Assembly: GCA_023701135.1 (NCBI GenBank)
Contig: JAMPXP010000005.1
Coordinates: 1 to 64,000, forward strand
Length of the DNA: 64,000 nt
DNA from: Desulfobacula sp.
GTDB lineage: Bacteria > Desulfobacterota > Desulfobacteria > Desulfobacterales > Desulfobacteraceae
Reading direction: 5' to 3'
Shown: one piece after another, positions 51,240 to 60,505 of the stretch
Numbering within the stretch: the stretch's first letter is position 1
Layout: each line of letters starts with the position of its first letter
Made by a program: the position numbers and the translations under genes
Notes under the pieces: generated by a model
What the model was told of the DNA's origin: nothing
Seen by the model: the letters and a program-made list of their open reading frames with translations, nothing else
The model's database searches: none

Positions 51240-53396
51240 TTAAATTTTAAACTGGCTGACCAGATTTTCAAGCTGAACGGCAAGCTTCATCAATTCATCC
51301 GCACTGTTTTCCACCTGGGCGCTTTTTTCGGAAATGCCATGGGAGTTTTTATCCACATCCACCATATCCCGGCTGATCCGGCCAGTGGAATCATTGGTAT
51401 GGTTTACATTGGCATTCACATCCTGGATGCCGTTATAGGCATTTGAAATATTGACGGCAATCTCCTTGGTGGTCACCGACTGTTCTTCCACGGCAGATGC
51501 AATTTGAGCGATAATGGAATTGATATTGTGGACCACTTCCAGGGTATTGTTCATTTCAGTGGTTGATTTTTGAACCATTTTTTGAATTTCATTGACTTTA
51601 TCCCCGATTCCTTGGGTGGCTTTGGCCGTCTGGTGTGCAAGGGCTTTAATTTCATTGGCCACTACGGCAAATCCTTTTCCGGCTTCGCCGGCCCTTGCCG
51701 ATTCAATGGTGGCATTGAGGGCCAAAAGGTTGGTCTGCTCGGAAATCTGGTTGATGGCCTCAGTCACCTTTCCGATCTCAACGGCGGCATTTCTTAATTC
51801 CGATAACCGGTCGGAAGAATTCTGAGCCTGCACAACAGCCTGTTCCGCAATGGACCGGGCATTTTCGGAATTCTTTGCAATCTCATTAATGGTGCTGGTC
51901 ATTTGTTCGGTGGCCGAGGAAACCATGTGGATATTGGAAGAAGCCTCATCCATTTTCAGGGTGATATGGCTGATATTTTCAGACATGGCCATCAAGGCAT
52001 CATTCACGCTGTTGGATTTGGCATTCATCTCACTGGAGCCCGTTGACATGATATGGGAAAGATCGGAAAGGCCTGTGGAGGAAAGACTTAAGGCAGAGGC
52101 ATTGCTTGAGATATTGGCGATGATGCCCTGGAGTTTGTCCATAAAAATGTTAAAGCAACCGGCCAGTTTTCCTATTTCATCTTTGGATTTGATATCAAGC
52201 CGTATGGTCAGATCTCCCTCTCCCCTGGCAAGATCATCAAGACCGCCTACAATTCTAAGGATGGGGTTGATGAACGAATTGGCAAAAATAATGGTTACCG
52301 GGATGACCAGCAGGATACACACAAGGGCCACAATGCATAAAAGTTTGATAATCTGCCATGAATTGTTTTTAATGATCTCATCGGACAAAAGAGATGCCGC
52401 TATTCCCACAAAGGTTTTGCCGTTGTATAAGGGGAGAGCCCCCTGGATATAGGAGGCGTTTTCCAGGTTGAGGTGGCTCACAAAGGTTTCCTGTTTTTCA
52501 AGGCTGTCAGGTGTCTCTTTATGGGGAATATGGGAGAGGTCCGGTTTTTTATAGTCCGGCAGGGTTCCGATGAGAAAACGGTCCTTTGAAAACAGGTTGA
52601 TCTTCATGCCGGTGACCTGGGACATTTTATCTGTAAAATCTTTTTTAAACTGAAAAGAGGTTTGAACAAATCCAAGCTGCTTGGCCTCTGTTTGACCCCT
52701 GGCTGCATTAAACACATCCCCGATAATAGGGACTGATGCGACAATATTAATACTGTTGCCTGAAGCATCAAAGTCAACGGATGGCTTTGTGATGAGGGTT
52801 TGGCCGTAATTCACGGCAATGCCGGCGTCAGGGAAGGCTTCGGTTTGCTGATAGGCATCCCGTGTGGCAGCATCTCCCTTGTTCAGGGATGCAACAAAAA
52901 AAGAAATTTCTTTTTGTGAACCTGCCGGGGTTTCCTCTGATTTGGCAGGACCCGCAGCCGTCATTGATGCGTAATGCACATAACCCAGGATATCCGAGGC
53001 TTCTCCACGGACGGCAAAGGCCTTAAGATCGCCTTCCATATCATAGATGGCCATTTTATAGAGGTCACTGGTCTGCCCGACCTGGTAAATGGCGCCAACG
53101 ATGGTCTGATATTGGGCGTGCAGGAGGCGTATATTGGGTTCCCGTTTGTTTTCATTCAGATATGCAATTTTGGATGCCATTTGATTGGCCGAGGCCATTT
53201 GCAATGCATCGGCCATGAGCTTATTCTGCTTGTCCAAAAGATCCTGCCGGATGACATTGACGGCGCTTAAGACCTGTTTGTCGGCAATATTGTTGTTCTG
53301 CTTTGTAACTAAAACGGAAACAAGGGACAAGGTAGCGATCATGATAAGAATCACCAGTCCAATGGCGCCAAAAATCAATTTCTTTTTAAGGGACAT
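51240..53396 (-). CDS. Methyl-accepting chemotaxis protein (Cache-type sensor)
   Basis: A 718-residue chemoreceptor. TM1 is [19 protein letters not shown]; the periplasmic domain of about 300 residues looks like a double Cache sensor; TM2 is near 350-370 ([19 protein letters not shown]). HAMP follows ([20 protein letters not shown]). The cytoplasmic signalling tip [18 protein letters not shown] is clear. Methylation sites are not individually resolvable. GGAAGG precedes the ATG. Placement near the aromatic-acid oxidation operon and an ABC transporter suggests taxis to a related compound, which is inference. Confidence 0.92.
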   Translation of the reverse strand: MSLKKKLIFGAIGLVILIMIATLSLVSVLVTKQNNNIADKQVLSAVNVIRQDLLDKQNKLMADALQMASANQMASKIAYLNENKREPNIRLLHAQYQTIVGAIYQVGQTSDLYKMAIYDMEGDLKAFAVRGEASDILGYVHYASMTAAGPAKSEETPAGSQKEISFFVASLNKGDAATRDAYQQTEAFPDAGIAVNYGQTLITKPSVDFDASGNSINIVASVPIIGDVFNAARGQTEAKQLGFVQTSFQFKKDFTDKMSQVTGMKINLFSKDRFLIGTLPDYKKPDLSHIPHKETPDSLEKQETFVSHLNLENASYIQGALPLYNGKTFVGIAASLLSDEIIKNNSWQIIKLLCIVALVCILLVIPVTIIFANSFINPILRIVGGLDDLARGEGDLTIRLDIKSKDEIGKLAGCFNIFMDKLQGIIANISSNASALSLSSTGLSDLSHIMSTGSSEMNAKSNSVNDALMAMSENISHITLKMDEASSNIHMVSSATEQMTSTINEIAKNSENARSIAEQAVVQAQNSSDRLSELRNAAVEIGKVTEAINQISEQTNLLALNATIESARAGEAGKGFAVVANEIKALAHQTAKATQGIGDKVNEIQKMVQKSTTEMNNTLEVVHNINSIIAQIASAVEEQSVTTKEIAVNISNAYNGIQDVNANVNHTNDSTGRISRDMVDVDKNSHGISEKSAQVENSADELMKLAVQLENLVSQFKI

Positions 53397-53417
53397 GTTT
53401 TTTCCTTCCGCAAATCT

Positions 53418-54266
53418 TTAGGAGCGGTAAATCAATTGGTCATAAAATGCCTGTATCTTTTTTGTCAGGGGCCCCGGTACACCGTGGCCGATTTTTTCCC
53501 CATCCGCTTGAATAATAGGCTGTATTTTCATAACGGTTGAACATAAAAAAGCTTCATCGCAATGATAAAATTCATGGATCTGATAAGGTCTTTCCTCAAC
53601 TGCAATTTTTTCTTTTTTGCAGATCCGGTTGATGATGACCTCTCTGGTGATCCCCGGAAGGACATGGTTGTCAAGGGGGTGAGTGATAAGGGTCTGTCCT
53701 TTTATCATAAAGATATTGGTGCAGGTTCCTTCGAGAACATGACCCTCCTTGGATATGAAAACCGTATCAGCCAGGCCCGCTTTTCTGGCCCGGTGCTGTT
53801 CCAATGCAGCGGGAAGGAGCTGAACGGTTTTGACATGACACATGCCCCATCTGTAATCCTCGCAGGTTCTGATGCGAATGCCTTTGGTATTCACGTCGGT
53901 ATCCAGGCGGGAAAGGTCTTTTATGGTCATGGTGATCTGGGGAGGGACCCTATTGGTATAACTGTGGGCTCTGGGTTCGACCCCCCGGGATATCTGAAGA
54001 TAACACCCTGCCCTTGCGTATTCTGAAACCTGAAACAGTTTAATGATCTGATCTTTCAGCTCCGGTATGGAAACAGACGGAAAATCGATCAATTCCATGG
54101 AGGTTTCAAGCCTTTTCAAATGTTCATCCAGACAGAAGATTTGATAATTAAAGCTTTCAATGAATTCATAGACGGCGTCACCAAATTGGTAGCCCCGATC
54201 CTCGATGGAAACAAAAGCGTCTTCGATTCTAATGATTTGACCATTTAAACAGGCAAAATCCGGCAT
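53418..54266 (-). CDS. Class IV PLP-dependent aminotransferase (D-alanine aminotransferase-like)
   Basis: A 282-residue fold-type IV aminotransferase. YQFGDAVYEFIESFNYQIF and the lysine-containing CHVKTVQLLPAALEQHRA segment are typical; the K of HVKT is the likely Schiff base. EGTCTNIFMIKG and HVLPGITREVIINRI are the cofactor-binding loop and phosphate-binding region. The length and motifs fit D-amino-acid transaminases better than IlvE (no branched-chain signature). It would make D-Ala or D-Glu from 2-oxoacids. Ribosome site CAGGAG. It is expressed away from the liv promoter. Confidence 0.85.
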   Translation of the reverse strand: MPDFACLNGQIIRIEDAFVSIEDRGYQFGDAVYEFIESFNYQIFCLDEHLKRLETSMELIDFPSVSIPELKDQIIKLFQVSEYARAGCYLQISRGVEPRAHSYTNRVPPQITMTIKDLSRLDTDVNTKGIRIRTCEDYRWGMCHVKTVQLLPAALEQHRARKAGLADTVFISKEGHVLEGTCTNIFMIKGQTLITHPLDNHVLPGITREVIINRICKKEKIAVEERPYQIHEFYHCDEAFLCSTVMKIQPIIQADGEKIGHGVPGPLTKKIQAFYDQLIYRS

Positions 54267-54605
54267 GGAAAGGCTCCTGAATATGGATTGACCGGCTTTT
54301 CAAGGCACGGCAGGTTTTTCCCCTTTGTCGGCAGGAAACGGGCTAAATTTAGAATAGGGAAAACGGCTTTGTCAAGAAGAGAATTGATTTTATGAGGTAT
54401 TTCGATCTTTTGCCGGTTTTTCCTCTAAACTAAAATCATAGTATGGCTTGACAAATGAGTGCCCCATGAATATAAACAAACGACGTAAGTAAGTGCGTGA
54501 TGCAGGCTGTACCAGGCGGGTCAAAACGCTGATAATATAGCTATTTTCGCAATTGGCCCAGATTTTTTAACATAAACTGAGCTTTAGTTAAAGGGGGAGT
54601 GTCGT
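54267..54605. other. 339-base divergent intergenic region
   Basis: This gap separates the aminotransferase gene and livK. It contains the strong sigma-70 promoter at 54448-54476, listed separately, and a 120-base untranslated leader for livK. I found no convincing riboswitch or small frame in it. Confidence 0.6.
54448..54476 (+). promoter_or_regulatory. Consensus sigma-70 promoter of the liv operon
   Basis: TTGACA at 54448-54453, exactly 17 bases, then TATAAA at 54471-54476. The transcript would carry a leader of about 120 bases before livK. Confidence 0.8.
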
Positions 54606-55814
54606 ATGAAAAACGTATTAAAGGTTTTTATTGCAGTTTGTTTCCTGTTCAGCGTGACGGCAATGCCGGCCGTTGCAGGAAATGTCGTTAAATTACAAAA
54701 GGGTGAGCCGGTTCATCTGGCCTATTGGTTTGTAACATCAGGAGCCAATACCTCTCTTGGGATGGATACGTTCCGCGGTGTTGAGATTGCCATTGAAGAT
54801 TTCGGCGGAAAACTCAAAGGCCATCCTATTAAACTGACCGGCCAGGATGAAATGTGCGGACCGGAAGGCGGCCAGGCAGCGGCTTCCAAAATTGCATCCG
54901 ATCCTACAGTGATTGCATCCATTGGGTCTAACTGTTCCAGCGCTGCAAAACCCGGTGTGCCCATACTCTGGAAGATGGGAATCCCCAATGTGTCTCCCTC
55001 CAACACCGCCCCATTTTTGACTGATCCCGCCAGCGGACCGGATTTTGACGGTTATCTGAGGACCTGCCACAATGATAAGGTTCAGGGCGCCGTTGCTGCT
55101 GAATTTGCATTCACAAAACTGGGTCTTAAAAAAGCAGCCACCATCCATGACGGCAGCGTTTATGCAGAACAACTCCAGCAGGTATTTGCAGACACGTTTA
55201 CCAAGCTGGGCGGAACCATTACCTCCCAGGAAGCGGTTTCCCCGGGAGATACGGATATGAGGCCGGTTCTGACAAAGATTGCCAGCGGGAAACCTGAATT
55301 TATATATCTTCCCATGTTCATTGCCGAATCAGGCCATGTGACCCGTCAGTGCAAAGAAGTTGCCGGTTTGGAAAAGGTTGCCCTCATGAGTGCCGATGGT
55401 TCTTTTTCTCCGGATTTCCTGAAAGCTGCCGGCAAGGCCGTTATCGGTATGTATCACTCCAGCCCTGACTTTTCAGCCCTGGGTGATTCCTATGGTAAAT
55501 TTCTTGAAAAACACAAGGCAAAATATGGTATAAGCCCGGAAGCGCCCTTCCATGCCCATGCCTATGATGCCGCAATGCTGATCCTCAATGCCATTGATAA
55601 GGTTGCCGTTGTTTCAGGCGATACCCTTGAAATCGATAGAGAAGCCCTTGTCAAGGCAATGTATGCAACAAAAGGCATGAAAGGCCTTACAGGAACCATT
55701 ACCTGTGATGAACATGGTGACTGTGCCGATCCTAAAATTGCCGTCTACAAGACCAGTGAAGCCGACCTTAAAGCCGGCCTAATGCCGACGGTACCGTTCT
55801 GGAAAAAATACTAA
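54606..55814 (+). CDS. livK: ABC transporter periplasmic substrate-binding protein (LivK type)
   Basis: A 402-residue secreted protein with signal peptide VLKVFIAVCFLFSVTAMPAV (cleavage after VAG). The mature part is type I periplasmic-binding (Peripla_BP_6): VHLAYWFVTSGANTSLGMD, GQAAASKIASDP, IGSNCSSAAKPGVPILWKMG, and AFHAHAYDAAMLILNAID. Family members bind branched-chain amino acids, but related ones bind aromatic acids, urea or amides, so the ligand is unknown here. The cysteine pair TCDEHGDC near the C-terminus may form a disulfide. Ribosome site AAAGGGGGAG. Confidence 0.88.
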   Translation: MKNVLKVFIAVCFLFSVTAMPAVAGNVVKLQKGEPVHLAYWFVTSGANTSLGMDTFRGVEIAIEDFGGKLKGHPIKLTGQDEMCGPEGGQAAASKIASDPTVIASIGSNCSSAAKPGVPILWKMGIPNVSPSNTAPFLTDPASGPDFDGYLRTCHNDKVQGAVAAEFAFTKLGLKKAATIHDGSVYAEQLQQVFADTFTKLGGTITSQEAVSPGDTDMRPVLTKIASGKPEFIYLPMFIAESGHVTRQCKEVAGLEKVALMSADGSFSPDFLKAAGKAVIGMYHSSPDFSALGDSYGKFLEKHKAKYGISPEAPFHAHAYDAAMLILNAIDKVAVVSGDTLEIDREALVKAMYATKGMKGLTGTITCDEHGDCADPKIAVYKTSEADLKAGLMPTVPFWKKY

Positions 55815-55823
55815 ATTGACCCT

Positions 55824-55863
55824 GACGACATCCGGTGATGAGAACGCAAAACCGGATGTCGTC
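55824..55863 (+). terminator. Intercistronic hairpin between livK and livH
   Basis: GACGACATCCGGT (55824-55836) and ACCGGATGTCGTC (55851-55863) form a perfect 13-bp stem with a 14-base loop and only a weak T-run. It probably attenuates or stabilises, so that livK is made in excess over the permease genes, as is common for binding-protein operons. Confidence 0.75.
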
Positions 55864-55974
55864 TGTTTCGTGGGATAAAAAATAATCAAGGCCTGTTTCC
55901 GGGATTTTTTAAATGGTCTAACTATTTACCCTGATCGGATACACATTATTTTTTATCATTGGGATGGAGGATAA

Positions 55975-57036
55975 ATGTTTCAAAAATGGAAAGATAGGGT
56001 GACGGTAACCGACATTGTCATGTGGATGATCGGCGGAACCCTGTTGTTATTGTGTTTATGGGGATCAGTTTCCACGATCAGGGCAGGCCTGTATACAAAA
56101 AGTCACTGGATAGACTTTTTAATTTTCGGACTGGCGCAGGGTAGTATCTATGCATTGATAGCCACCGGCTACACCATGGTCTACGGTGTTCTGAAAATGA
56201 TCAATTTCGCCCATGGTGAGGTTTTCATGAGCGGGCCGTTCACCGGTTATTTTGTTGCCACCGCCATGTGGCGCAGTGATTTTCTGGATAATCATCCGAT
56301 TATGGCCATTGTTGCCATTTTTGCCGTGGCCATGTTCGTGTCCACCATGGTTGCTTTTCTGGTGGAAAAAATCGCCTACAGGCCTTTGAGGGGAGCCCCC
56401 CGGTTGATCCCATTGATCACGGCCATCGGCGCATCCTTTTTCCTTCAGTATCTTTTTAAAGGGCTTTACGGCTCCGGGGTCAATGCGTATCCGGACATTG
56501 AGATCCTTAACGGATTCTGGATGATTTTTGGCATAAGAGTTCTGAAAATTCAGGTGATTGTCATCATTGCAGCCATTGTGCTCATGTTGGTCCTGTATAA
56601 TTTTATCATGCTGACACGGGTTGGAAAAGCCATCCGGGCTGTATCAGAAGATAAGGAAGCGGCAGCCCTCATGGGAATCAATGTAGATGCCATGATTTCC
56701 ACTACCTTTATCATTGGCGGTATGGCCGCCGGTGCGGCCGGTGTTCTATATGCCTTGATGTTTAAACAGGTACATTTTTTCATGGGATTTCTCCCGGGAT
56801 TGAAGGCCTTTACTGCAGCAGTTCTCGGCGGAATCGGAAATATACCGGGGGCTATGCTGGGCGGTATTTTTTTAGGGTTGATCGAATCTGTGGCTCCGGC
56901 TCTATTCCTTGATGGTCTTGGGATCATTGCGCCTTACCAGCTTAAAGACGCCATTGCGTTTACCATGCTGGTAATGGTTCTGATTTTCAGGCCCACGGGA
57001 ATTCTGGGCGAACGTTTAGCCTCTAAAAAGGCCTAA
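55975..57036 (+). CDS. livH: ABC transporter permease (LivH type)
   Basis: A 353-residue permease, longer at the N-terminus than typical LivH (about 290-310). The signature IDFLIFGLAQGSIYALIATG then TMVYGVLKMINFAHGEVFMS is clear, and AVSEDKEAAALMGINVDAMI is the cytoplasmic EAA-like loop that contacts the ATPase. About eight to nine membrane helices. GGAGG is eight bases before the ATG. Forms the inner-membrane channel with LivM. Confidence 0.9.
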   Translation: MFQKWKDRVTVTDIVMWMIGGTLLLLCLWGSVSTIRAGLYTKSHWIDFLIFGLAQGSIYALIATGYTMVYGVLKMINFAHGEVFMSGPFTGYFVATAMWRSDFLDNHPIMAIVAIFAVAMFVSTMVAFLVEKIAYRPLRGAPRLIPLITAIGASFFLQYLFKGLYGSGVNAYPDIEILNGFWMIFGIRVLKIQVIVIIAAIVLMLVLYNFIMLTRVGKAIRAVSEDKEAAALMGINVDAMISTTFIIGGMAAGAAGVLYALMFKQVHFFMGFLPGLKAFTAAVLGGIGNIPGAMLGGIFLGLIESVAPALFLDGLGIIAPYQLKDAIAFTMLVMVLIFRPTGILGERLASKKA

Positions 57037-57063
57037 AATTAATAAAGTTTATATGGTGAGGGT

Positions 57064-58743
57064 ATGACTAAAGCTCAATCTTTGTGGAATCAAGGTGTTA
57101 AAATAGGAGCCATTGGTGGTGTCAGTGTTCTGATAATATCCCTTATCGGGATGGTGGAATCCTTTGGAAAACGTGACATCATTGCCGGGGTCCTGCCGAT
57201 GGGTGTGGCGATAGCGTTGATTATCTCCATTCTTGCGGCCTATATGGCGGCCAAAAAAACACCGATTTCAGATAAATCCATTCAATTTGCCAATGCCGTG
57301 GTGTCCGGTCTTGTGATTTCCGGATTCCTTGCAGCATTCGTGATGATAGGACGTTCGTTTAATATCCGGGAAATGTTGGTCGGGGCTTCCCCGGTACTTT
57401 ATAGCATACTGACCGGCGGGGTTGCCGGTGCCGGCGGTATATTTCTGCTTCTCTTGACAGGCCTTCTGTGTGGTGCCTTTGCAGGCATCCTTTACATGCT
57501 CAGGGATCTGCCGAGAAGACTCACGGTGAATGCACTGCTAACGATTTTCATCCTGGGGTTGTTGCAGGAATTGATATTGCCCATCTTAAAGGCCTGGGAT
57601 GTCGGCATGATCAATTATTTGGCGGGTCTGTTCTATACATTAAATGGCCTGACCCCAGTCGGGGCCATCCTGTCCGTGGTGATTTTCTGTATTCTATACC
57701 TTCTTTGGAACGCCAATCAGGGGGCCATCAAATCCAAATATGCCGCTTTGCCCAAAGAGGCCCGGAAAAAATCACAGATCGCTGCCCTTATTGTTCTTGC
57801 CGTTATTCTCATTGTGCTGCCCCAGTTTTTGGGATTGTTTTTAAGCGAGGTGATCACCATTGTCGGCCTTTATGTTCTTCTGGGGCTCGGACTGAATATT
57901 GTTGTCGGATATGCCGGGCTTCTGGATCTCGGCTATGTTGCATTTTTTGCCATTGGCTCCTATGTGGTGGCCTTGCTGACATCTCCGCAGATTTTCGCAT
58001 TTGGACTCAATTTCTGGCAGGCCCTCCCCATTGCTGTCATCTGTGGTATCTTAGCCGGTGTTATGCTGGGTATCCCGGTGCTAAAGATGCGGGGGGATTA
58101 TCTGGCCATTGCTACTTTGGGGTTTGGTGAAATCATCCGCATTCTGGTGCTTTCCGATTTCCTAAGACCATGGCTGGGAGGTGCCCAGGGGATCGGTTCC
58201 ATTCCCAATCCGAATCTTTTCGGATTTCAGATGGTAAAACCCCAGCACATATATTATCTGCTTCTTGCGGGCATCATTCTGGTCATATTTATTTCTCTCA
58301 GGCTCAAAAAATCAAAGATCGGAAGGGCATGGATGGCCATGCGGGAGGATGAAGACGTGGCCCAGGCCATGGGGATCAATCTTGTGGCCACCAAGCTTCT
58401 GGCCTTTGCAACCGGTGCTGGATTCTCTGCTTTGAGCGGGGCCATTTTTGCCAGCAAGATCGGTTCGGTGTATCCCCACAGTTTTAATGTTTTTATTTCC
58501 ATCAATGTGGTGTGTATCGTCATTATCGGCGGTATCGGGAGCCTGCCCGGAATTGTTGTGGGTGCAGCGGTTCTGATGGGTCTTCCCGAGCTTTTAAGGG
58601 AATTTGCCGAATACCGGATGTTTGTCTATGGCGTGGCCCTGGTCATCGTGATGCTGTTAAGACCGGAAGGCCTTTTGCCTGAAGCGCGGCATAAAATGGA
58701 ATTTCATGATGAAACAGAAGCCGGCGCCAAAACCGTTGCTTAG
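57064..58743 (+). CDS. livM: ABC transporter permease (LivM type) with long N-terminal extension
   Basis: A 559-residue permease. The C-terminal 330 residues are LivM proper (LGLGLNIVVGYAGLLDLGY; AMREDEDVAQAMGINLVATK as the coupling loop; GGIGSLPGIVVG). The N-terminal 220 residues add about six further hydrophobic segments (VLIISLIGMVESFGKRD; IIAGVLPMGVAIALIISIL), making the protein much longer than the usual 320-430. The extension may be a fused permease-like domain or a DUF3382-type region. Ribosome site GGTGAGGGT. Confidence 0.88.
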   Translation: MTKAQSLWNQGVKIGAIGGVSVLIISLIGMVESFGKRDIIAGVLPMGVAIALIISILAAYMAAKKTPISDKSIQFANAVVSGLVISGFLAAFVMIGRSFNIREMLVGASPVLYSILTGGVAGAGGIFLLLLTGLLCGAFAGILYMLRDLPRRLTVNALLTIFILGLLQELILPILKAWDVGMINYLAGLFYTLNGLTPVGAILSVVIFCILYLLWNANQGAIKSKYAALPKEARKKSQIAALIVLAVILIVLPQFLGLFLSEVITIVGLYVLLGLGLNIVVGYAGLLDLGYVAFFAIGSYVVALLTSPQIFAFGLNFWQALPIAVICGILAGVMLGIPVLKMRGDYLAIATLGFGEIIRILVLSDFLRPWLGGAQGIGSIPNPNLFGFQMVKPQHIYYLLLAGIILVIFISLRLKKSKIGRAWMAMREDEDVAQAMGINLVATKLLAFATGAGFSALSGAIFASKIGSVYPHSFNVFISINVVCIVIIGGIGSLPGIVVGAAVLMGLPELLREFAEYRMFVYGVALVIVMLLRPEGLLPEARHKMEFHDETEAGAKTVA

Positions 58744-58758
58744 CCCGGAGGAAATCTT

Positions 58759-59538
58759 ATGATTTTATTAAGTATACAGGAAATGACAAAACGGTTTGGT
58801 GGGTTGGTGGCACTGAACGAATTGAATATCAATGTAAAGGAAAAATCCATTCATAGTATTATCGGTCCCAACGGCGCCGGAAAAACCACCTTTTTCAACT
58901 GTCTCACCGGATTCTACCGTCCTGAGGAGGGGGAAGTCATGTTTAACGGGCAGTCCATTGTCGGGCTTTCACCGGACCGAATCGTCCATAAAGGCATTTC
59001 CAGAACCTATCAGAATATCAGGCTGTTTCCGAATTTAACCGCTCTTGAAAACGTCATGGTGGGATATCACGTACACCTTAAATCAGGCTTTTTCGGGCCT
59101 ATCCTGGGCCTGAAAAAAACGAGGATGGAAGAAGAAAAGGCCCGGCAGATTGCTTTTGACCTTTTGAAATATGTAAAAATGGAAGGAAAAGAAGATACCC
59201 TGGCCAAGAATTTCCCCTATGGTGAGCAAAGGAGACTTGAGATGGCCAGAGCCTTGGCTTCCCAGCCAAAACTACTGCTTCTGGATGAGCCCACGGCTGG
59301 TATGAATCCAAAAGAGACCCAGGACATGATGGATTTTATCCAGCATATGCGGGGGGAACTGGGGATTACCATTATTCTGATTGAGCATCAGATGCGGGTG
59401 GTGATGAATATTTCCGATATTGTTACCGTATTTGATTACGGAAAGATGATTGCAGAGGGCTTGCCCGAAGAGATCAAGAACAACAAAACCGTTATCGAGG
59501 CTTATCTGGGGACCGGTGAAGCAGCAGAAGCGCATTGA
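58759..59538 (+). CDS. livG: ABC transporter ATP-binding protein (LivG type)
   Basis: A 259-residue ATPase. Walker A IGPNGAGKTTFFNCLTG, Q-loop RTYQNIRLF, signature FPYGEQRRLEMARAL (a YGEQ variant of LSGGQ), Walker B LLLLDEPTAGMNP and switch His in IEHQMRVVMN. The LivG-specific insert FFGPILGLKKTRMEEEKA is present. Cytoplasmic, works with LivF. CGGAGGAAATC precedes the ATG. Confidence 0.94.
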   Translation: MILLSIQEMTKRFGGLVALNELNINVKEKSIHSIIGPNGAGKTTFFNCLTGFYRPEEGEVMFNGQSIVGLSPDRIVHKGISRTYQNIRLFPNLTALENVMVGYHVHLKSGFFGPILGLKKTRMEEEKARQIAFDLLKYVKMEGKEDTLAKNFPYGEQRRLEMARALASQPKLLLLDEPTAGMNPKETQDMMDFIQHMRGELGITIILIEHQMRVVMNISDIVTVFDYGKMIAEGLPEEIKNNKTVIEAYLGTGEAAEAH

Positions 59539-59605
59539 TCGGGCAGCACGATAATTGCCGGCAACCGGCTGAAATTTATAAAACATCAATTGAGGTCAAT
59601 CAATT

Positions 59606-60316
59606 ATGGCAATGCTTGAATTAAGAAACGTGCATGCCCATTACGGGAAAATACATGCTTTAAAAGATATTTCAATAACCGTCAATAAAGGCGAGATCGT
59701 TACTTTGATCGGTGGTAACGGGGCAGGCAAAAGCACAACCCTGAAAACCATCAGCGGTACTTTAAAACCGTCGGCAGGACAGATTTTTCTGGATGGTGAA
59801 GATCTGGGGGCCTATCCAGCCCACGAAATTGTTACCAAGGGAATTGTCCAGGTACCGGAGGGCCGCAGGGTTTTCGGCCAGTTGACGGTATTGGAGAATC
59901 TTGACCTTGGCGCATTTACATCAAAAGACAAAAAAAGAGATGCCGGGACCATTGAAAAGATTTTTCATATGTTCCCAAGACTTGCGGAACGCTCAAAGCA
60001 GCTTGCCGGAACTCTGAGCGGCGGTGAGCAGCAGATGCTGGCCATGGGAAGGGCTTTGATGGCGGCTCCTAAAATCCTGCTTCTGGACGAACCCTCCATG
60101 GGTCTTGCCCCGGTTCTTGTGGACTCTGTCTTTGACACCATAAAAGCCCTCCATGCCGAAGGAACAACCATTCTTCTGGTTGAACAGAATGCCCGGATGG
60201 CGCTTAAAACAGCCTCCCGCGGTTATGTCATCCAAACGGGAAAAGTCATCCTGGAAGATGATGCCAAAAAGCTCCTTGAGAATGAGATGGTCAAAAAAGC
60301 CTATATGGGGGATTAA
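59606..60316 (+). CDS. livF: ABC transporter ATP-binding protein (LivF type)
   Basis: A 236-residue ATPase with Walker A IGGNGAGKSTTLKTISG, the GIVQVPEGRRVF Q-loop region, signature LSGGEQQMLAMGRAL, Walker B LLLDEPSMGLAP and switch His replaced by Gln in LLVEQNARMAL, as is standard for LivF. It is the last gene of the liv operon. The upstream gap is 67 bases. Confidence 0.94.
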   Translation: MAMLELRNVHAHYGKIHALKDISITVNKGEIVTLIGGNGAGKSTTLKTISGTLKPSAGQIFLDGEDLGAYPAHEIVTKGIVQVPEGRRVFGQLTVLENLDLGAFTSKDKKRDAGTIEKIFHMFPRLAERSKQLAGTLSGGEQQMLAMGRALMAAPKILLLDEPSMGLAPVLVDSVFDTIKALHAEGTTILLVEQNARMALKTASRGYVIQTGKVILEDDAKKLLENEMVKKAYMGD

Positions 60317-60327
60317 CTTTGAGAGAT

Positions 60328-60361
60328 CAGCCGCTGTTGCATGAAATAGCCGCGGCGGCTG
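60328..60361 (+). terminator. Possible hairpin after livF
   Basis: CAGCCGC at 60328-60334 can pair with GCGGCTG at 60355-60361. There is no T-run, so terminator function is doubtful. Confidence 0.3.
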
Positions 60362-60505
60362 GCTCCCCTGCCCCTACCCTCCTGTACTCCCTGCCCGGCA
60401 TTTTTCTTTTCGATTCACGGATCTGTGTTTTATCCAGAATTTGATTGTGGGAACAGACTGAATCATAGTATGTTTTAACCCATGATCATGCAATGAGGAC
60501 AAGAC

